Below are positions 29,903 through 40,389 of a stretch of 64,000 nt of DNA, one piece after another. The translations under genes and the position numbers were made by a program. The DNA comes from Hormiphora californensis (taxonomy: Eukaryota > Ctenophora > Tentaculata > Cydippida > Pleurobrachiidae). Location: positions 4,774,404 to 4,838,403 of the forward strand of contig CM035353.1 in assembly GCA_020137815.1 (NCBI GenBank), read 5' to 3'. The notes beneath the pieces are model-generated. The model saw nothing but the letters and a program-made list of their open reading frames with translations. It had not been told where the DNA came from and made no database searches. Every line of letters begins with the position of its first letter. The stretch's first letter is position 1.

Positions 29903-30411
29903 TTGAGGTACGATACTGGACACTTTTACCTGTCCTTTGCTCCAAAAGTGCGAGCAGCAATTATTTGCATTGCACCGACCCTAAAACTAAGTTTTAGTAA
30001 CCGTGATGTAATTCTGTACAAGGAAGATTGTATTCATCACAAACTTTTTAACGTGTGCTACACGGAGTCTAATAATTTAATTTTATCTAGGAAAATAGCT
30101 TTTTTCCTCTCTCTCATGACTACATTATATGATATGGGGTGGTACGTGACTGCGCTCGTTTCACACAAAACACACATTTGACATCTTTATTTTTTCATGT
30201 TTATCATCTTATAAATTGCAGCAGATCTTTCTTCATCTTCTTTTACTCTCATTTTCATTCTCTTTTTATTCTTGCAGAGTCCTCAAAAAGTTCAATCTTT
30301 ACACAGCCGTTAAACCAGCACACATATGCTGCTCTGACTTCTGCAGGTGTTACAATGCGGTGTAACAATTCTGTTACCACTCTTGGGACGTCTTCCTTAG
30401 AAACTTCATAA
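29903..30411 (+). CDS. ORF and downstream exon of unknown family
   Basis: 29903-30181 codes 92 residues (RAAIICIAPTLKLSFSNRDV, then ILYKEDCIHHKLFNVCYTES). Its first 60 bp match 28870-28920. After TTATTCTTGCAG, an exon at 30278-30411 reads SSKSSIFTQPLNQHTYAALT, then SAGVTMRCNNSVTTLGTSSL to a stop. The connection between the two is unproven. 30412-30780 is AT-rich and non-coding. Confidence 0.35.
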
Positions 30412-30780
30412 CTAAACTACTTTTTATTTACACTTTTCGTGAGTTCTGCAATACTAAATTATTAAATATTATAAATCAGTCTTTTAATTCAATTTCGTTT
30501 TCTTCTGGTTTTCATCTTTAATTTAGTAGCATGATTTCATCTTTTGATTTTAATAATAACTTTCTGTAAGTGACCGTGCTGTATACTATCATTATAGTTT
30601 AGATATTTATTAAGTTGTTCGCTTCTACTATTATGTCTCCTACGTATTTGATTACTAAAAGAGGAAATCAACATCACACGAGACTAGTAAACTCCTCACA
30701 ATCACAATTATCTCTTTGACAATTTGTTTCGTGCTGTTTTTAGTGCTCCTGCAGATCCCAAACTCTCAATTATCTCCCAC

Positions 30781-31130
30781 AGATTTGTACAGGATGGCAG
30801 TCGGAGGCCGCAGGGGTGGTCATCAACAGCCAGGGGGCACCAGGGGAGGCCGCAGGGGTGGGCAGTGGCACCAGTAGATACGACCATGAGATGGCGATTG
30901 AGATAGATATAGAAGAGGCCGAAGCCAGGATGAGCGAGCTGAGGGAGATAGTACAGAAGAGGAAGAAAGAGCGATCAGAGGCCATTCGGGCCGCGAGAGA
31001 GGAAGAAGCGAGACTGGCAAGAGAGGAGGTAGAACGGCAACGGTGGGAGGCCGAGCAACGAGAAAGAGAGGCAGAGAGAGAACGTATCAGGGCGCTGGCG
31101 GCACTACGAGCTAGGGAGGCCGAAGAGGAG
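30781..31130 (+). CDS. Gag-like coiled-coil exon, copy 1
   Basis: After the TATCTCCCACAG acceptor the frame runs GVGSGTSRYDHEMAIEIDIE, then EARMSELREIVQKRKKERSE and a long E/R helix with RERIRALAALRAREAEEE. The last 16 codons are identical to the 60.65-kb copy, which continues RQRDEERKERLRARGI; here the frame runs instead into a duplicated AT-rich segment (31131 on, copied from 30480). Charged single-helix regions of this kind are found in structural and Gag-like proteins, but no capsid fold is recognisable. It is a truncated member of the family at 62398. Confidence 0.5.
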
Positions 31131-31904
31131 TCTTTTAATTCAATTTTATTTTCTTCTGGTTTTCATCTTTAATTTAGTAGCATATGATTTCATCTTTTGA
31201 TTTTAATAATAACTTTCTGTAAGTGACCGTGCTGTATACCATTATTAGTTTAGATATTTAGTAAGTTGTTCGCTTCTACTATTAAATTGTCTTGAACTAC
31301 TATCCATCAGCACATGAGAATGTTCGTTTTAACCAACCAATAATAACTTTCTGTAAGTGACCGTGCTGTATACCATTATTAGTTTAGATATTTAGTAAGT
31401 TGTTCGCTTCTACTATTAAATTGTCTTGAACTACTATCCATCAGCACATGAGAATGTTCGTTTTAACCAACAGTTGATTACTGTGTTTTGTGAACTGACC
31501 TCCCCAGACGCAAATTATGAGATAAGGAGTACAATATTAAATAAAATAGTTAACAACTCGACTGGATCCGTGTAAACCCTAATGTAACACGTTGGCGGGA
31601 AGGCTTATTGACCTCTCCATGGGCCAACCACCCTCCCATGTCATTAAATTGATTAATTGACACATCCATTGATCCAATAGCAATGATCCGATAAATATAT
31701 TTTTAGACAGTCTGTCAGTATGCTCACACAATCGTGAAACTGTTCGTTTTTAGATAAATTATAGCTTAATCATCCTCCAGGAAACGAAGACGCAGAGAGG
31801 CAAGAAAGCGGCTGACATAGTATGTGAAGTGTGAACTGAGGAGAAAATTACATATAATTATATAGAGAAAATAAATTAAATTAGTTAATATTCAACTGGA
31901 TTGA
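31131..31904. repeat. Direct repeats of a 130-170 bp AT-rich unit
   Basis: 30480-30640 recurs at 31131-31290. Then 31205-31337 is repeated in tandem at 31338-31470 (AATAATAACTTTCTGTAAGT through GTTCGTTTTAACCAA). The rest, to 31904, is non-coding. Confidence 0.8.
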
Positions 31905-31990
31905 GTCAGCCCACCCCTAAGGGCGAATATGAAGTGCCACAAGTGCTCCCTGAGGACTGGAGGGAGCAATATACTACATGTCACCCCAGT
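31905..31990 (+). pseudogene. Truncated copy of the LPEDWRE exon
   Basis: TPKGEYEVPQVLPEDWREQY then TTCHP matches the C-terminal half of the exon at 36234-36512, then diverges. First of five copies in the window. Confidence 0.55.
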
Positions 31991-32035
31991 AGTATATAAA
32001 ATAGTACCGCTGTGACAAGATTCTGGTGTCACAAC

Positions 32036-32142
32036 CATATTTGGGCATATCACGTGACATCACATGACGTCACATGATGTCACGTGATTTTGATGTTACA
32101 TGAAATCACTCGATCCGTGATGTGATATACCCAAATATGACG
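32036..32142. repeat. Hairpin with E-box and CRE motifs
   Basis: CATATTTGGGCATATCAC and its inverse (with one extra base) bracket ATCACGTGACATCACATGACGTCACATGATGTCACGTGA. The interior has three CACGTGA/CATGACGTCA type sites, so it could act as an enhancer-like MITE. The flanking frame (32122-32343) has an SSDPSSDSSNNNGPPPNRPP tail. Confidence 0.5.
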
Positions 32143-32475
32143 TCACATGTCAAGGAGGAGATTGGTTGTACTCCTACTTTGGAGGAACGAAATGAGAGAA
32201 AACAGCTTGTTGACCGGTTGACTGACAACAAAAGTTATATCGGGCCCTCCGTCTCTATACACGCCAGAGACGCCAGCACTAGCAGTGACCCGAGCAGTGA
32301 CTCCTCCAACAACAACGGACCCCCTCCGAACCGGCCTCCCTAGATTTACCAAAGAAAGATCGACAACATGGGGATGATCTCCAAAGCCATCAAGCTTAAC
32401 ATAATAGGGGATGTCATCACCAAATATTCTATACCCCCCCCCATGATCCTAATTAATATTATTCTTTATTTTCAG

Positions 32476-32671
32476 GATCAGTTCATTCCAGTCGTACCAG
32501 TTGCACCAGTACAATGGAACACGCCCGTGCCGTCAACTTCATCAGCTCAGCAAGGATACCCTGAATTCACTCCCGTGCCGTCAACGTACGCAATGTTACG
32601 ATTCGATACAACATTTGATTCTTGTCTTGAGAAAGACGCTACAAGAGAGGACAGGCCATCAAAATCAAAGG
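32476..32671 (+). CDS. Pro/Val-rich exon of the 32-38 kb gene family
   Basis: Begins after TTTATTTTCAG with DQFIPVVPVAPVQWNTPVPS and ends DATREDRPSKSK at a GTAACT donor, phase 0 to phase 1. The last 80 bp recur at 33335-33400 and, badly corrupted, at about 36085-36120. The next exon in each copy is LYPVALNLTSAERD. Likely an N-terminal, disordered exon. Confidence 0.5.
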
Positions 32672-32819
32672 TAACTTATTAGATAGAAAATTATATAGAG
32701 AATATAAATTAAATTAGTTAATATTCGACTGGATTGAATTCACATAAATACTTTTATTTTATTCATATTTAACATTTTTAAAACAAGCTAACCTCTCCAT
32801 TCAATCGCAGTTATATCCT

Positions 32820-32948
32820 GTGGCCTTAAACTTAACCAGCGCTGAAAGAGATTTAATGGATATATTTGGGGTAAAGGAATATGGAAGATATCCTAACTCG
32901 GACATCTATGAAGAAAATATGGGTAAGTTGGACCTACGAATCCACTAA
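32820..32948 (+). pseudogene. TSAERD exon, truncated copy
   Basis: After TCAATCGCAG the frame reads LYPVALNLTSAERDLMDIFG then VKEYGRYPNSDIYEEN and stops shortly. Full versions are at 33763 and 36234. Confidence 0.5.
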
Positions 32949-33046
32949 GGAAGATAGCATGCAACGAAGTGCCACAAGTGCTCCCTGAGGATTGGAGGGA
33001 GCTGTTATCTACACGTTGATACTCAATTTTGTATTTCATCCACAGA

Positions 33047-33204
33047 ACGAAAAGCCGACACTTGAAAGGATAAAAATACTAGAAGAAAAACTCGTCATAC
33101 TGGAAGCACGCCTTAATTCTCTCACTGAATCTACCGAAGTTGATTCAATAGATAGATTTCTAGAAAGTTTGTCAGTATGCTCTCACACAAAGACAGATTA
33201 TTAG
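33047..33204 (+). CDS. Leucine-zipper exon
   Basis: Acceptor CATCCACAG; frame NEKPTLERIKILEEKLVILE, then ARLNSLTESTEVDSIDRFLE, stop after 52 codons. Four heptads with Leu/Ile at a and d form a short coiled coil. A shorter relative of its end is near 31706. It likely mediates oligomerisation. Confidence 0.45.
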
Positions 33205-33762
33205 ATATCGAGAGATCAGTGATGTAAATTATATGTTATTTCCATATTTTAATTTGATGTGTCTGCCCACCCCCTGCCCCTGCCCGTCCCCACTGTCTAA
33301 TCATTCTATATCCCTATCTCTGTAGCAATATTTCGATTCGATACAACATTTGACTCTTGTCTTGAGAAGGACGCTATCAAAGGACGCCATCAAAATCAAA
33401 GGTAACTTATTAGATAGAAAATTATATAGAGAAAATAAATTAAATAAATATTCGACTGGATTCAACAGCTCTAATTGATACTTTGGTGTACTATATGACA
33501 ACATCGGTTCTAGCAGGCCTGTTAAAACTGTATGAGAAGTTAGTGAACAGAGGGAAACAAAAAACTCCCAGGTCAAATGTGCTTGAAAAGGTTTATGGCC
33601 TAACGGTAAAGAAAGAGACAAAGTATCCCAGAGACGGTAAGTAAAAATTAGTTAAGGAATCAAGATACACTAGTGTATTCAATAAATATAAACACATACA
33701 TACTTTTATTTTATTCATATTTAACATTTTTAAAACAAGCTAACCTCTCCATTCAATCGCAG

Positions 33763-34248
33763 TTATATCCTGTGGCCTTAAACTTAACCAGCGCTGAAAG
33801 AGATTCAATGGATATATTTGGGGTAAAGGAACATGTATGCTTGGGCATGTTCGGGATATCTTCCATATATATGGAAGATATCCTAACTCGGACATCTATG
33901 AAGAAACACATATATATCCTCCCCAGGACCTCCGGGGGACTCCTTTCCCTGATACATTATTCCCCCGTGACGAAGTCAAAGGGCAGCAAAAGTATACTTG
34001 TATTGACCACTATGGAACCTATAGAGGTAAAGGAACATGGAAGATATCCTGACTCGGACATCTATGAAGAAACACATTATATATCCTCCCCAGGACAGGT
34101 TGGAGCCCTAACCGAGGAAATAGTGGACAGGATGAGTCAGCCCACCCCTAAGTGCGAAAATGAAGTGCCACAAGTGCTCCCTGAGGATTGGAGGGAGCAC
34201 TACAATACATGTCACCCCGAGCTACGCCCCATCTGGCGACATCTATGA
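33763..34248 (+). CDS. TSAERD-LPEDWRE exon with internal duplication
   Basis: Open from the TCAATCGCAG acceptor to TGA. Compared with 36234-36512 it has an extra 190 bp (33831-34020), which creates a second GRYP(N/D)SDIYEETH copy, and a perfect palindrome GGATATCTTCCATATATATG... at 33858-33887. The end (GQVGALTEEIVDRMSQPTPK, then LPEDWREHYNTCHPELRPIW) is intact. An open frame despite the insertion suggests a recent rearrangement. Confidence 0.5.
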   Translation, partial: LYPVALNLTSAERDSMDIFGVKEHVCLGMFGISSIYMEDILTRTSMKKHIYILPRTSGGLLSLIHYSPVTKSKGSKSILVLTTMEPIEVKEHGRYPDSDIYEETHYISSPGQVGALTEEIVDRMSQPTPKCENEVPQVLPEDWREHYNTCHPELRPIWRHL

Positions 34249-34859
34249 AGAAAGTACATATTATCTGATTACTACATTTATTATAGCTTCCTTGTCTGTG
34301 TTATATATAGTGAGATTATGTAATAACATTTCCATTCTTTTATATGATGATAAAGATGATGATAAAGAGATTTCCTGGACGAACTATATATACCTATATA
34401 TATTTATAAACTAATTAGCTTATTATATCCTTAGAACACTAAGAAAAGATTCATTATAAGATGCTTGTTTTTAGATATTTAAAGGAATTGGTAGACCCGG
34501 AGGTTGTCGTGATAGACCTCCGGGAGTTCTACACGTTCCCACGGGAGCTCCACGCTCCCACTACATTCTGGATACGCTACATCTCATTCATCGATGTACT
34601 GGGGGTGGATGATGATCTTGATAGCGCCGACAAAATCTCCAGAATGACAATTAGGGGAAACCCGAGATATTGTGGTGGATTAAAGGGGCTTTTCTTTTCA
34701 TTTCCAGGTGTATTCTGTGGCTCAAGAGATGACTGCTGGTGAGAAATACACCATGGACAAATTAGGGCTGCCATACAGTGGGGAAACACCTGGCCCTAAC
34801 GGGTTTCAGGAAGGTAAATTATATCTGACTCACTACATAAAATTAAAAAATAACCTTTT
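34249..34859 (+). pseudogene. RELHAPTTF and VAQEMTAGE exon modules, copy 1
   Basis: 34461-34700 encodes KELVDPEVVVIDLREFYTFP, then RELHAPTTFWIRYISFIDVL and GVDDDLDSADK. 34706-34813 encodes VAQEMTAGEKYTMDKLGLPY, then SGETPGPNGFQE at GTAAAT. Both recur at 36990-37250, 37353-37552 and 37862-37968. CCCGGAGGT...ACCTCCGGG (34496-34524) is a stem-loop conserved in the copies. The fold is helical, and no family is recognised. Confidence 0.45.
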
Positions 34860-36140
34860 CCAAAAATTTTTCGGGGGGCCCGTCAAAGTTGAAATACCTT
34901 TATTTTTTTGGGAAAAACTTTAGGGTTTCAGGCTTTTAAAAAGGGGCCTTTAAAAAAAATTTGGAAAAAATGAAAAATTTTTAAGGGGTTTCCAAATTTT
35001 TTTTTTTTTTTAAACCCACCCCCCCTTCCAATTTGAATAACGGGGGTTTTCTTAAAAAGGGGGCGAAAAAAAAAGGGGAAAGGGGGGTTAAAAAAAGTTA
35101 CTCCCACCCGGGGGGGCCTTTTTAAAAATTTAAAAAAAGGGAAATTTTTAAAACCCCCTTGTTTTTGAATCGTCAAACAGGGCCGTTAATCCCGGTTTTG
35201 AAAAGAAGAACGTTACCACAATTCCCCCGGGGGGGTTTGGGGGAAAAATTTTCAAAAAACTTTTTTTGAAAATTCAAAGCTGATAAAAGCTTTGGCAAGT
35301 TTTAAAATTTTGAAAAAAAAAAATTAAAATTTTTAAAGTTCCCCCAAATTTTTGGGAATCGGTAACATTCATCACCCCCCCCCAAAAATTTTAAAAAGAA
35401 GATAGTTCCCAAAAAATGAAAAGAATTTTACCAGGAAAAATTAAAATTTTCAAAAAAAAGGGGGAAAAACCTCCCGGTAAACTTTTCCAAAAAGGGGGGG
35501 TTAAAGGGGGGGAGAATATAAAAAAAATTAAAATTTATTAAATTTTCAAAAAAATAGTCCCCCCCGGGGGAAAATATATACAATCCCCTTGGGGATGGGG
35601 GGGAAATTTTTTTCCCCCCCAAAGAAAAAATAGTGGGTTTCAAGTTGTGAAAAAATTTTTGGGTTGGCCCCTTGGCCGGAAAAAAAAAAAATGACCCGGG
35701 GGGAACCCCCAAAGAGGGGGGTTCTAGGAAAGGGAAGGTTTTTTTTAAAAGTGGGGAAAAACGTTTTTGATTTTAAAAACCCAAAAGAATGGGTCTTCAT
35801 CCGCCAAACCCAACCACGGACCCGGGGGTGCTTAAAAAAGGGCCCCTAACCCCCCCAAATTTTAAAAAAAGATCCCGGGGGATGTTCAAAGTCAAAAAAT
35901 TGGGGGTTTTTTCCCAAAAAATTTTTAACCCCCCCCCCAGTTTAAAAAAAATATTTTTTTATTTTAAAAAAAATTTTTTCAGGAAATTGGGAAAAAATAA
36001 AAACCCCCTCCCGTAATTTTTCTTTTTGAAAGGGATCCCCTGTTCATCCCTGCCTAATCCCCTTTGTATCTTTTTTTTCGTTTAGAAAGACGCTCAAAAC
36101 CAAAAATAAAGGAATTTTAAGAAAAATTGAAATTTTAAAA
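34860..36140. other. Homopolymer-inflated, probably erroneous sequence
   Basis: The text turns abruptly into runs of 3-13 identical bases (for example 13 T near 35000, A12 near 35680, many CCCCCC and GGGGGG) and recovers abruptly at 36150. Islands resemble real neighbours: TTAGAAAGACGCTCAAAACC near 36084 and TGCCTAATCCCC near 36052 recall 33270-33400. This is the look of low-quality read consensus, not of biology. All ORFs called here are meaningless. Confidence 0.8.
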
Positions 36141-36233
36141 ATATTTAATTGATGGATTGAATTCACATAAATACTTTTATTTCATTCATATTTAACATTT
36201 TTAAAACAAGCTAACCTCTCCATTCAATCGCAG

Positions 36234-36512
36234 TTATATCCTGTGGCCTTAAACTTAACCAGCGCTGAAAGAGATTTAATGGATATATTTGGGGTAAAGG
36301 AATATGGAAGATATCCTAACTCGGACATCTATGAAGAAACACAAATATCCTCCCCAGGACAGGTTAGAGCCTTAACCGATGAAATAGTGGATAGTATGAG
36401 TCAGTCCACACCTAAGGGCGAATATGAAGTACCACAAGTGCTCCCTGAGGACTGGAGGGAACGATATACCACATGTCACCCAGAGTTGAGACCGATTTGG
36501 CGACATCTATGA
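36234..36512 (+). CDS. TSAERD-LPEDWRE exon, most canonical copy
   Basis: From the CCATTCAATCGCAG acceptor the phase-0 frame runs 92 codons: LYPVALNLTSAERDLMDIFG, VKEYGRYPNSDIYEETQIS, GQVRALTDEIVDSMSQSTPK, VPQVLPEDWRERYTTCHPEL, then RPIWRHL and stop. It is the reference for copies at 31905, 32820, 33763 and 40556 and for the decayed GQVRALT segments at 41.04, 47.3, 47.88, 50.29, 57.92 and 59.89 kb. At 40.5 kb the LPEDWRE part directly follows a CCHC knuckle, suggesting a nucleocapsid-like C-terminus. Confidence 0.55.
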   Translation, partial: LYPVALNLTSAERDLMDIFGVKEYGRYPNSDIYEETQISSPGQVRALTDEIVDSMSQSTPKGEYEVPQVLPEDWRERYTTCHPELRPIWRHL

Positions 36513-36659
36513 AGAAAGTATGGTCCTCAGAAGCTGGGACCATTGATACTTCCACACAGATATTGCGTTGCATATAATAAAGCTCTTTTCTCGAGCAAGG
36601 TATTTTCATTAATTAGCACTACAAAACACATACATACTTTTATTATTGAGATGATCCTC

Positions 36660-36836
36660 CTATTTTTAGACTGGGGGTCGCTATCGGTTGTCAGCCAAGT
36701 CAATCATCGTCTGAGGGAGTACATTCTTGGAGACAGGACTTGTCTGGCAAAAAGATGCGGCCTAAGGATTTCACGGACAGCATGGTTACAGTTAAAGGGG
36801 GTTTCTACCATCAGCGACTTTCGTACATCACAGTGA
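36660..36836 (+). CDS. Possible exon with an F-box-like helix
   Basis: The frame (I)LLFLDWGSLSVVSQVNHRLR, then EYILGDRTCLAKRCGLRISR ends at TGA 36834. LxxL...VS.V..RLR with a following W/K-rich part is reminiscent of an F-box, but it is short and lacks the leading LP motif. A single copy in the window. Confidence 0.3.
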   Translation, partial: LFLDWGSLSVVSQVNHRLREYILGDRTCLAKRCGLRISRTAWLQLKGVSTISDFRTSQ

Positions 36837-37352
36837 TAACATTTCCATTCTTTTAAATGAGATTAAGATGATGATAAAGAGATTTCCTGGACGTACTACA
36901 ATGTAATATACACCTACGGACATTAGCATCCAGGTTCGACGTTCATCTCAATAAACTAATTAGGTTATATCCTTAGAACCCTAGGAAAAGATTCATTATA
37001 ACATGCTTGTTTTTAGATATTTAAAGAGTATAGTTGATTTGGAGGTTGTCGTAATTAACCTCCGGGAGTTCTACACGTTCCCACGGGAGCTCCACGCTCC
37101 GGGCTCCCACTACATTCTGGAAACGCTACGTCATATTCAGCGATTTACTGGGGATTGATGATTTAGATTCTGCCCACAATATCTCCGATATGACATTGAC
37201 AATTCGAGGAAGTCCGAGATATTGTGGTGGATTAAAGGGATTTTATTTCAGCAAGGTAATTTTATTAACTTGTACTACAAAACACATGCTTTTCTTGCAT
37301 TAAAATTTATATATTTTGACCCAATCTTTCTGATTGTCATCATTTTTCTCAG

Positions 37353-37552
37353 AAACTCAAGTTACAACTGTACGGAACCGTCTGATACCCTGTTTACAAG
37401 CTATACAGCAGTTCCCACGGGAGCTCCACGCTCCCACTACATTCTGGAGACGCTACATCTCATTCATCGATGTACTGGGGGTGGATGATGATCTTGATAG
37501 CGCCGACAAACCCGAGATATTGTGGTGGATTAAAGGGGCTTTTCTTGAGCAA
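37353..37552 (+). CDS. Helical exon RELHAPTTFWRRYISFIDVL, best copy
   Basis: Acceptor TTTTTCTCAG, then phase 2: TQVTTVRNRLIPCLQAIQQF, PRELHAPTTFWRRYISFIDV, DDDLDSADKPEILWWIKGAF, LEQ, donor GTATCT. It is continuous, unlike copies at 34461, 37020 and 38190. All-helical composition with Trp pairs. It could be part of a Gag/capsid-like or death-fold-like domain; neither can be shown. Confidence 0.45.
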
Positions 37553-38860
37553 GGTATCTTCATTATATTGGACTACAAAACATATTATACTTTTATTAAA
37601 TTCAAATTTATAATTTTTTTTAAAACTAACCAAAGTTTCTAATTATTTTCTCATCTTTCTCAGGAACTGAAACTTAGATTAGAACTAATTAGAAACCATT
37701 TGTGTTCCAGACCCGGATAGCTAATTGGTGGTAGAACTCAAACAGCAGTTGGTTATACAGACATGAAGATTTTCCAATCTAAACCTTTTTCAGGCAAATA
37801 GAGAGGAAATATTACTTCAACGTGAGTTGTGCTAAAGGAGATAGAGATAAAGTTTCAAAAGGTGTCCTGTGGCTCAAGAGATGACTGCTGGTGAGAGATA
37901 CACCATGGAAAAATTAGGGCTGCAATACAGTGGGGAAACACCTGGCCCTAACGTGTTTCAGGGAGGTAAATATCTGATTCACTACATTAAATATACCATC
38001 ACATTTTGTCTTTGTTTATTACAGTTAGTTAGTAATGACATTTTCATTTTAGATGAGATTAAGATGATGATAAAGAGATTTCCGGGGCGGACATTATATA
38101 CCTACGGCCACCTCTCATCCAGGTTCGAGGTTCATCTCAATAAACTAATTAGCTTGTTTCCTAGAACCCTAGGAAAAAATTCATTATAACATGCTTGTTT
38201 TTAGATATTTAAAGGAATTGGTAGACCCGGAGGTTGTCGTGATAGACCTCCGGGAGTTCTACACGTTCTCACGGGAGCTCCACGCTTGGACGAGCTCTGG
38301 TTTGCAACTGTCATCCCCGAGTTGGAGTCCCGAACCGTGCCAATTATCTCAGTCAATATGAGGTCGAGGGTAGTAGCGATCATTCCGGAGCCTCAGCGGT
38401 CAAAGAGTATAGTTGATTCGGAGGTTGTCGTGATAGACCTCCGGGAGTTCCCACGGGAGCTCCACGCTCCCACTACATTCATACATGGATGATGATCTCG
38501 ATAGCGCCGAGATATATTAATTGGACTACAAAACATATTATACTTTTATTAAATTCAACTTTATCATTTATTAATTAATTGTCTCATCTTTCTCAGGAAC
38601 TGAAACCATTTGTGTTCCAGCCCCGGATAGCTAATTGGTGGTAGAACTCAAACAGTAGTTGATGATACAGACATGAAGGTTTTCCAATCTAAAACTTTTT
38701 CAGGCAAATAGAGAGGAAATATTACTCAAGCAAGAGCTGAAAGTCCTCAAATCGAGGAGCTCTTGCTGAAACGTGAGTTGAAAGTACTAAAGGAGATAGA
38801 GATAAAGTTCCAAAAGGTGCAAAAAATAAGGAAACTACGCCAATAAAGGTGATTTCACAA
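37553..38860 (+). pseudogene. Further exon copies (VAQEMTAGE, IKMMIKRFPGR, EVVVIDLREF)
   Basis: 37862-37968 repeats the VAQEMTAGE exon. 38052-38186 encodes DEIKMMIKRFPGRTLYTYGH, then LSSRFEVHLNKLISLFPRTL. 38200-38500 holds two RELHAP copies separated by a unique DELWFATVIPELESRTVPII segment. A glutamate-rich helix (38700-38845) closes the unit. Stops separate the pieces, so this is a mosaic of exon duplicates. Confidence 0.45.
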
Positions 38861-38908
38861 CAATATAATTCTTTACAAAAACTAATTCATATATATTTGT
38901 ATATTATA

Positions 38909-39223
38909 TAAATTAAGCCAAAAACTAATTGAAATTAGTTGGCGGGAAAGGTGACCCACTTACACCTTTTGCTACTGCCGGGTATCACCACGAACTCTCA
39001 TTCTATCCCTCGGTATCTCCATCTCTTATTTTTCGAGGGTAACTTATTCCTGGTTAGGTCTATCCACTATAATCAAGGGGAAAGGAGCTATAAGAGAGCG
39101 GCGAGAGCGTATCCCCTATGCGATAGAGGCGCTCTCGCGAGATCGCGAGAGAGTCTAGGATCTCGCAGCGACTCTCGTCTCTGCTCTCTCTCTCTCTCTC
39201 TCTCTCTCCTCTCTCTCTCCTCT

Positions 39224-39263
<40 letters not shown>

Positions 39264-39393
39264 TATCACACTCTCTTTCACTGTTTTATTCCATTATATT
39301 CACCTCTTATATCCCTGATCCCGGCAGCAGGCAAAGGTGTAAGTGGGTCACCTTTCCCGCCAACTAATTTCAATTAGTTTTTGGCTTAATTTA
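38909..39393. mobile_element. MITE with long perfect TIRs and a (CT)n core
   Basis: TAAATTAAGCCAAAAACTAATTGAAATTAG... is mirrored exactly at the right end. Arms of about 65 bp extend to CCCACTTACACCTTTTGC / GCAAAGGTGTAAGTGGG. The core has a CGCGAGATCGCGAGAGAG palindrome and (CT)n at 39183-39257. Length 485 bp. No transposase. Confidence 0.85.
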
Positions 39394-40250
39394 GGTCCCT
39401 TTTTGGTTTCTAATCGCAGCATGACACTATTTCATGATTTAATATTGTCGAAATGATGCGCTATATGAGAAACGAGACGAATTTCTGTGAAAATCGTATT
39501 TTAGACGTCATAATGACGTCATTTGACGTAATTAGTGACGTCGTAACGACGTAATTGCATCACGATATATTTTTAATCAATACCCCAAAGGAGCTTGTAA
39601 AGTTTCATTGACCACAGTGGTCAGGAAAGGGAGTTTTTGCTCGAAAAACGTTCAATTTGCTGAATTTTTCGTCAAATTTTTGACTTCCGACGCGATTTAA
39701 GGGCTCAAAATGATAAGCTACGAAAATTCGCTATAGTGAATCTGAAAGTTCAGACGATTTGCCGGTAACGATTTTTCGTCAAATCAGAAATCGGAACACG
39801 TCTTCAGGGTGCTAGAGGCGTTTGAAAAAAGTTAGTCGGTCTCGCGCAATGACGTCACTCATGACGTCACTGCGCGCGTCATAGATAAGATGGAGAGTCG
39901 CCACCCAGATGGGTACATGCACGAGACAATTGTCTGTCGAATGCCGCTTGGTTTAAGGTCGTACAATGTCTGGTTCGTCTCAAACTGGGACAAAACGGAA
40001 GGTAACAAAGCGTCTATCCATGTATGTATGTATCAACCTAGTTATCCCCACACTGAATTTTCTGTTTTGGGGGTGGTGTTATAACTTTTGAACAAAAAGA
40101 GCCAGTCACTTGAAATTTTTACCATCGATAGAGGTCTACAAGAAGCTTCTAAGTACAAAATTTCAGCTTCCTAGCTCTTCCGGTTCGGGAGTTATGGCAT
40201 ATCAAAAAGTGCCAAAATGGGCTAAAAGTATGAAATAACTATATATACGC
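39394..40250. other. CRE-rich and repeat-like non-coding sequence
   Basis: 39500-39560 has five GACGTCA/GACGTAA units (ACGTCATAATGACGTCATTT), and 39848-39872 has ATGACGTCACTCATGACGTC. The remainder (for example AACTTTTGAACAAAAAGAGC) reads like an ancient dispersed repeat. The 39890-40084 frame is not supported. Confidence 0.35.
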
Positions 40251-40389
40251 TGTGAGCAAGCGGGCCGTTTTTGGGGGAAATTTTTTTCGGGGGATGGATG
40301 GGGTCACCTTTGCGCTTGCCAGCGCAGTGATAATATATTCATACTATTTCCTCGGTCCATATCATCTGCACTTATTTTTGTTTACATGG

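Noticed and set aside
34928-36016. Several Phe/Lys/Pro-rich ORFs
   Set aside because: They lie in the homopolymer-inflated region, which looks like sequencing or consensus error.
38939-39367. 142-aa Ser/Leu-rich ORF
   Set aside because: It runs through the MITE and its (CT)n core.
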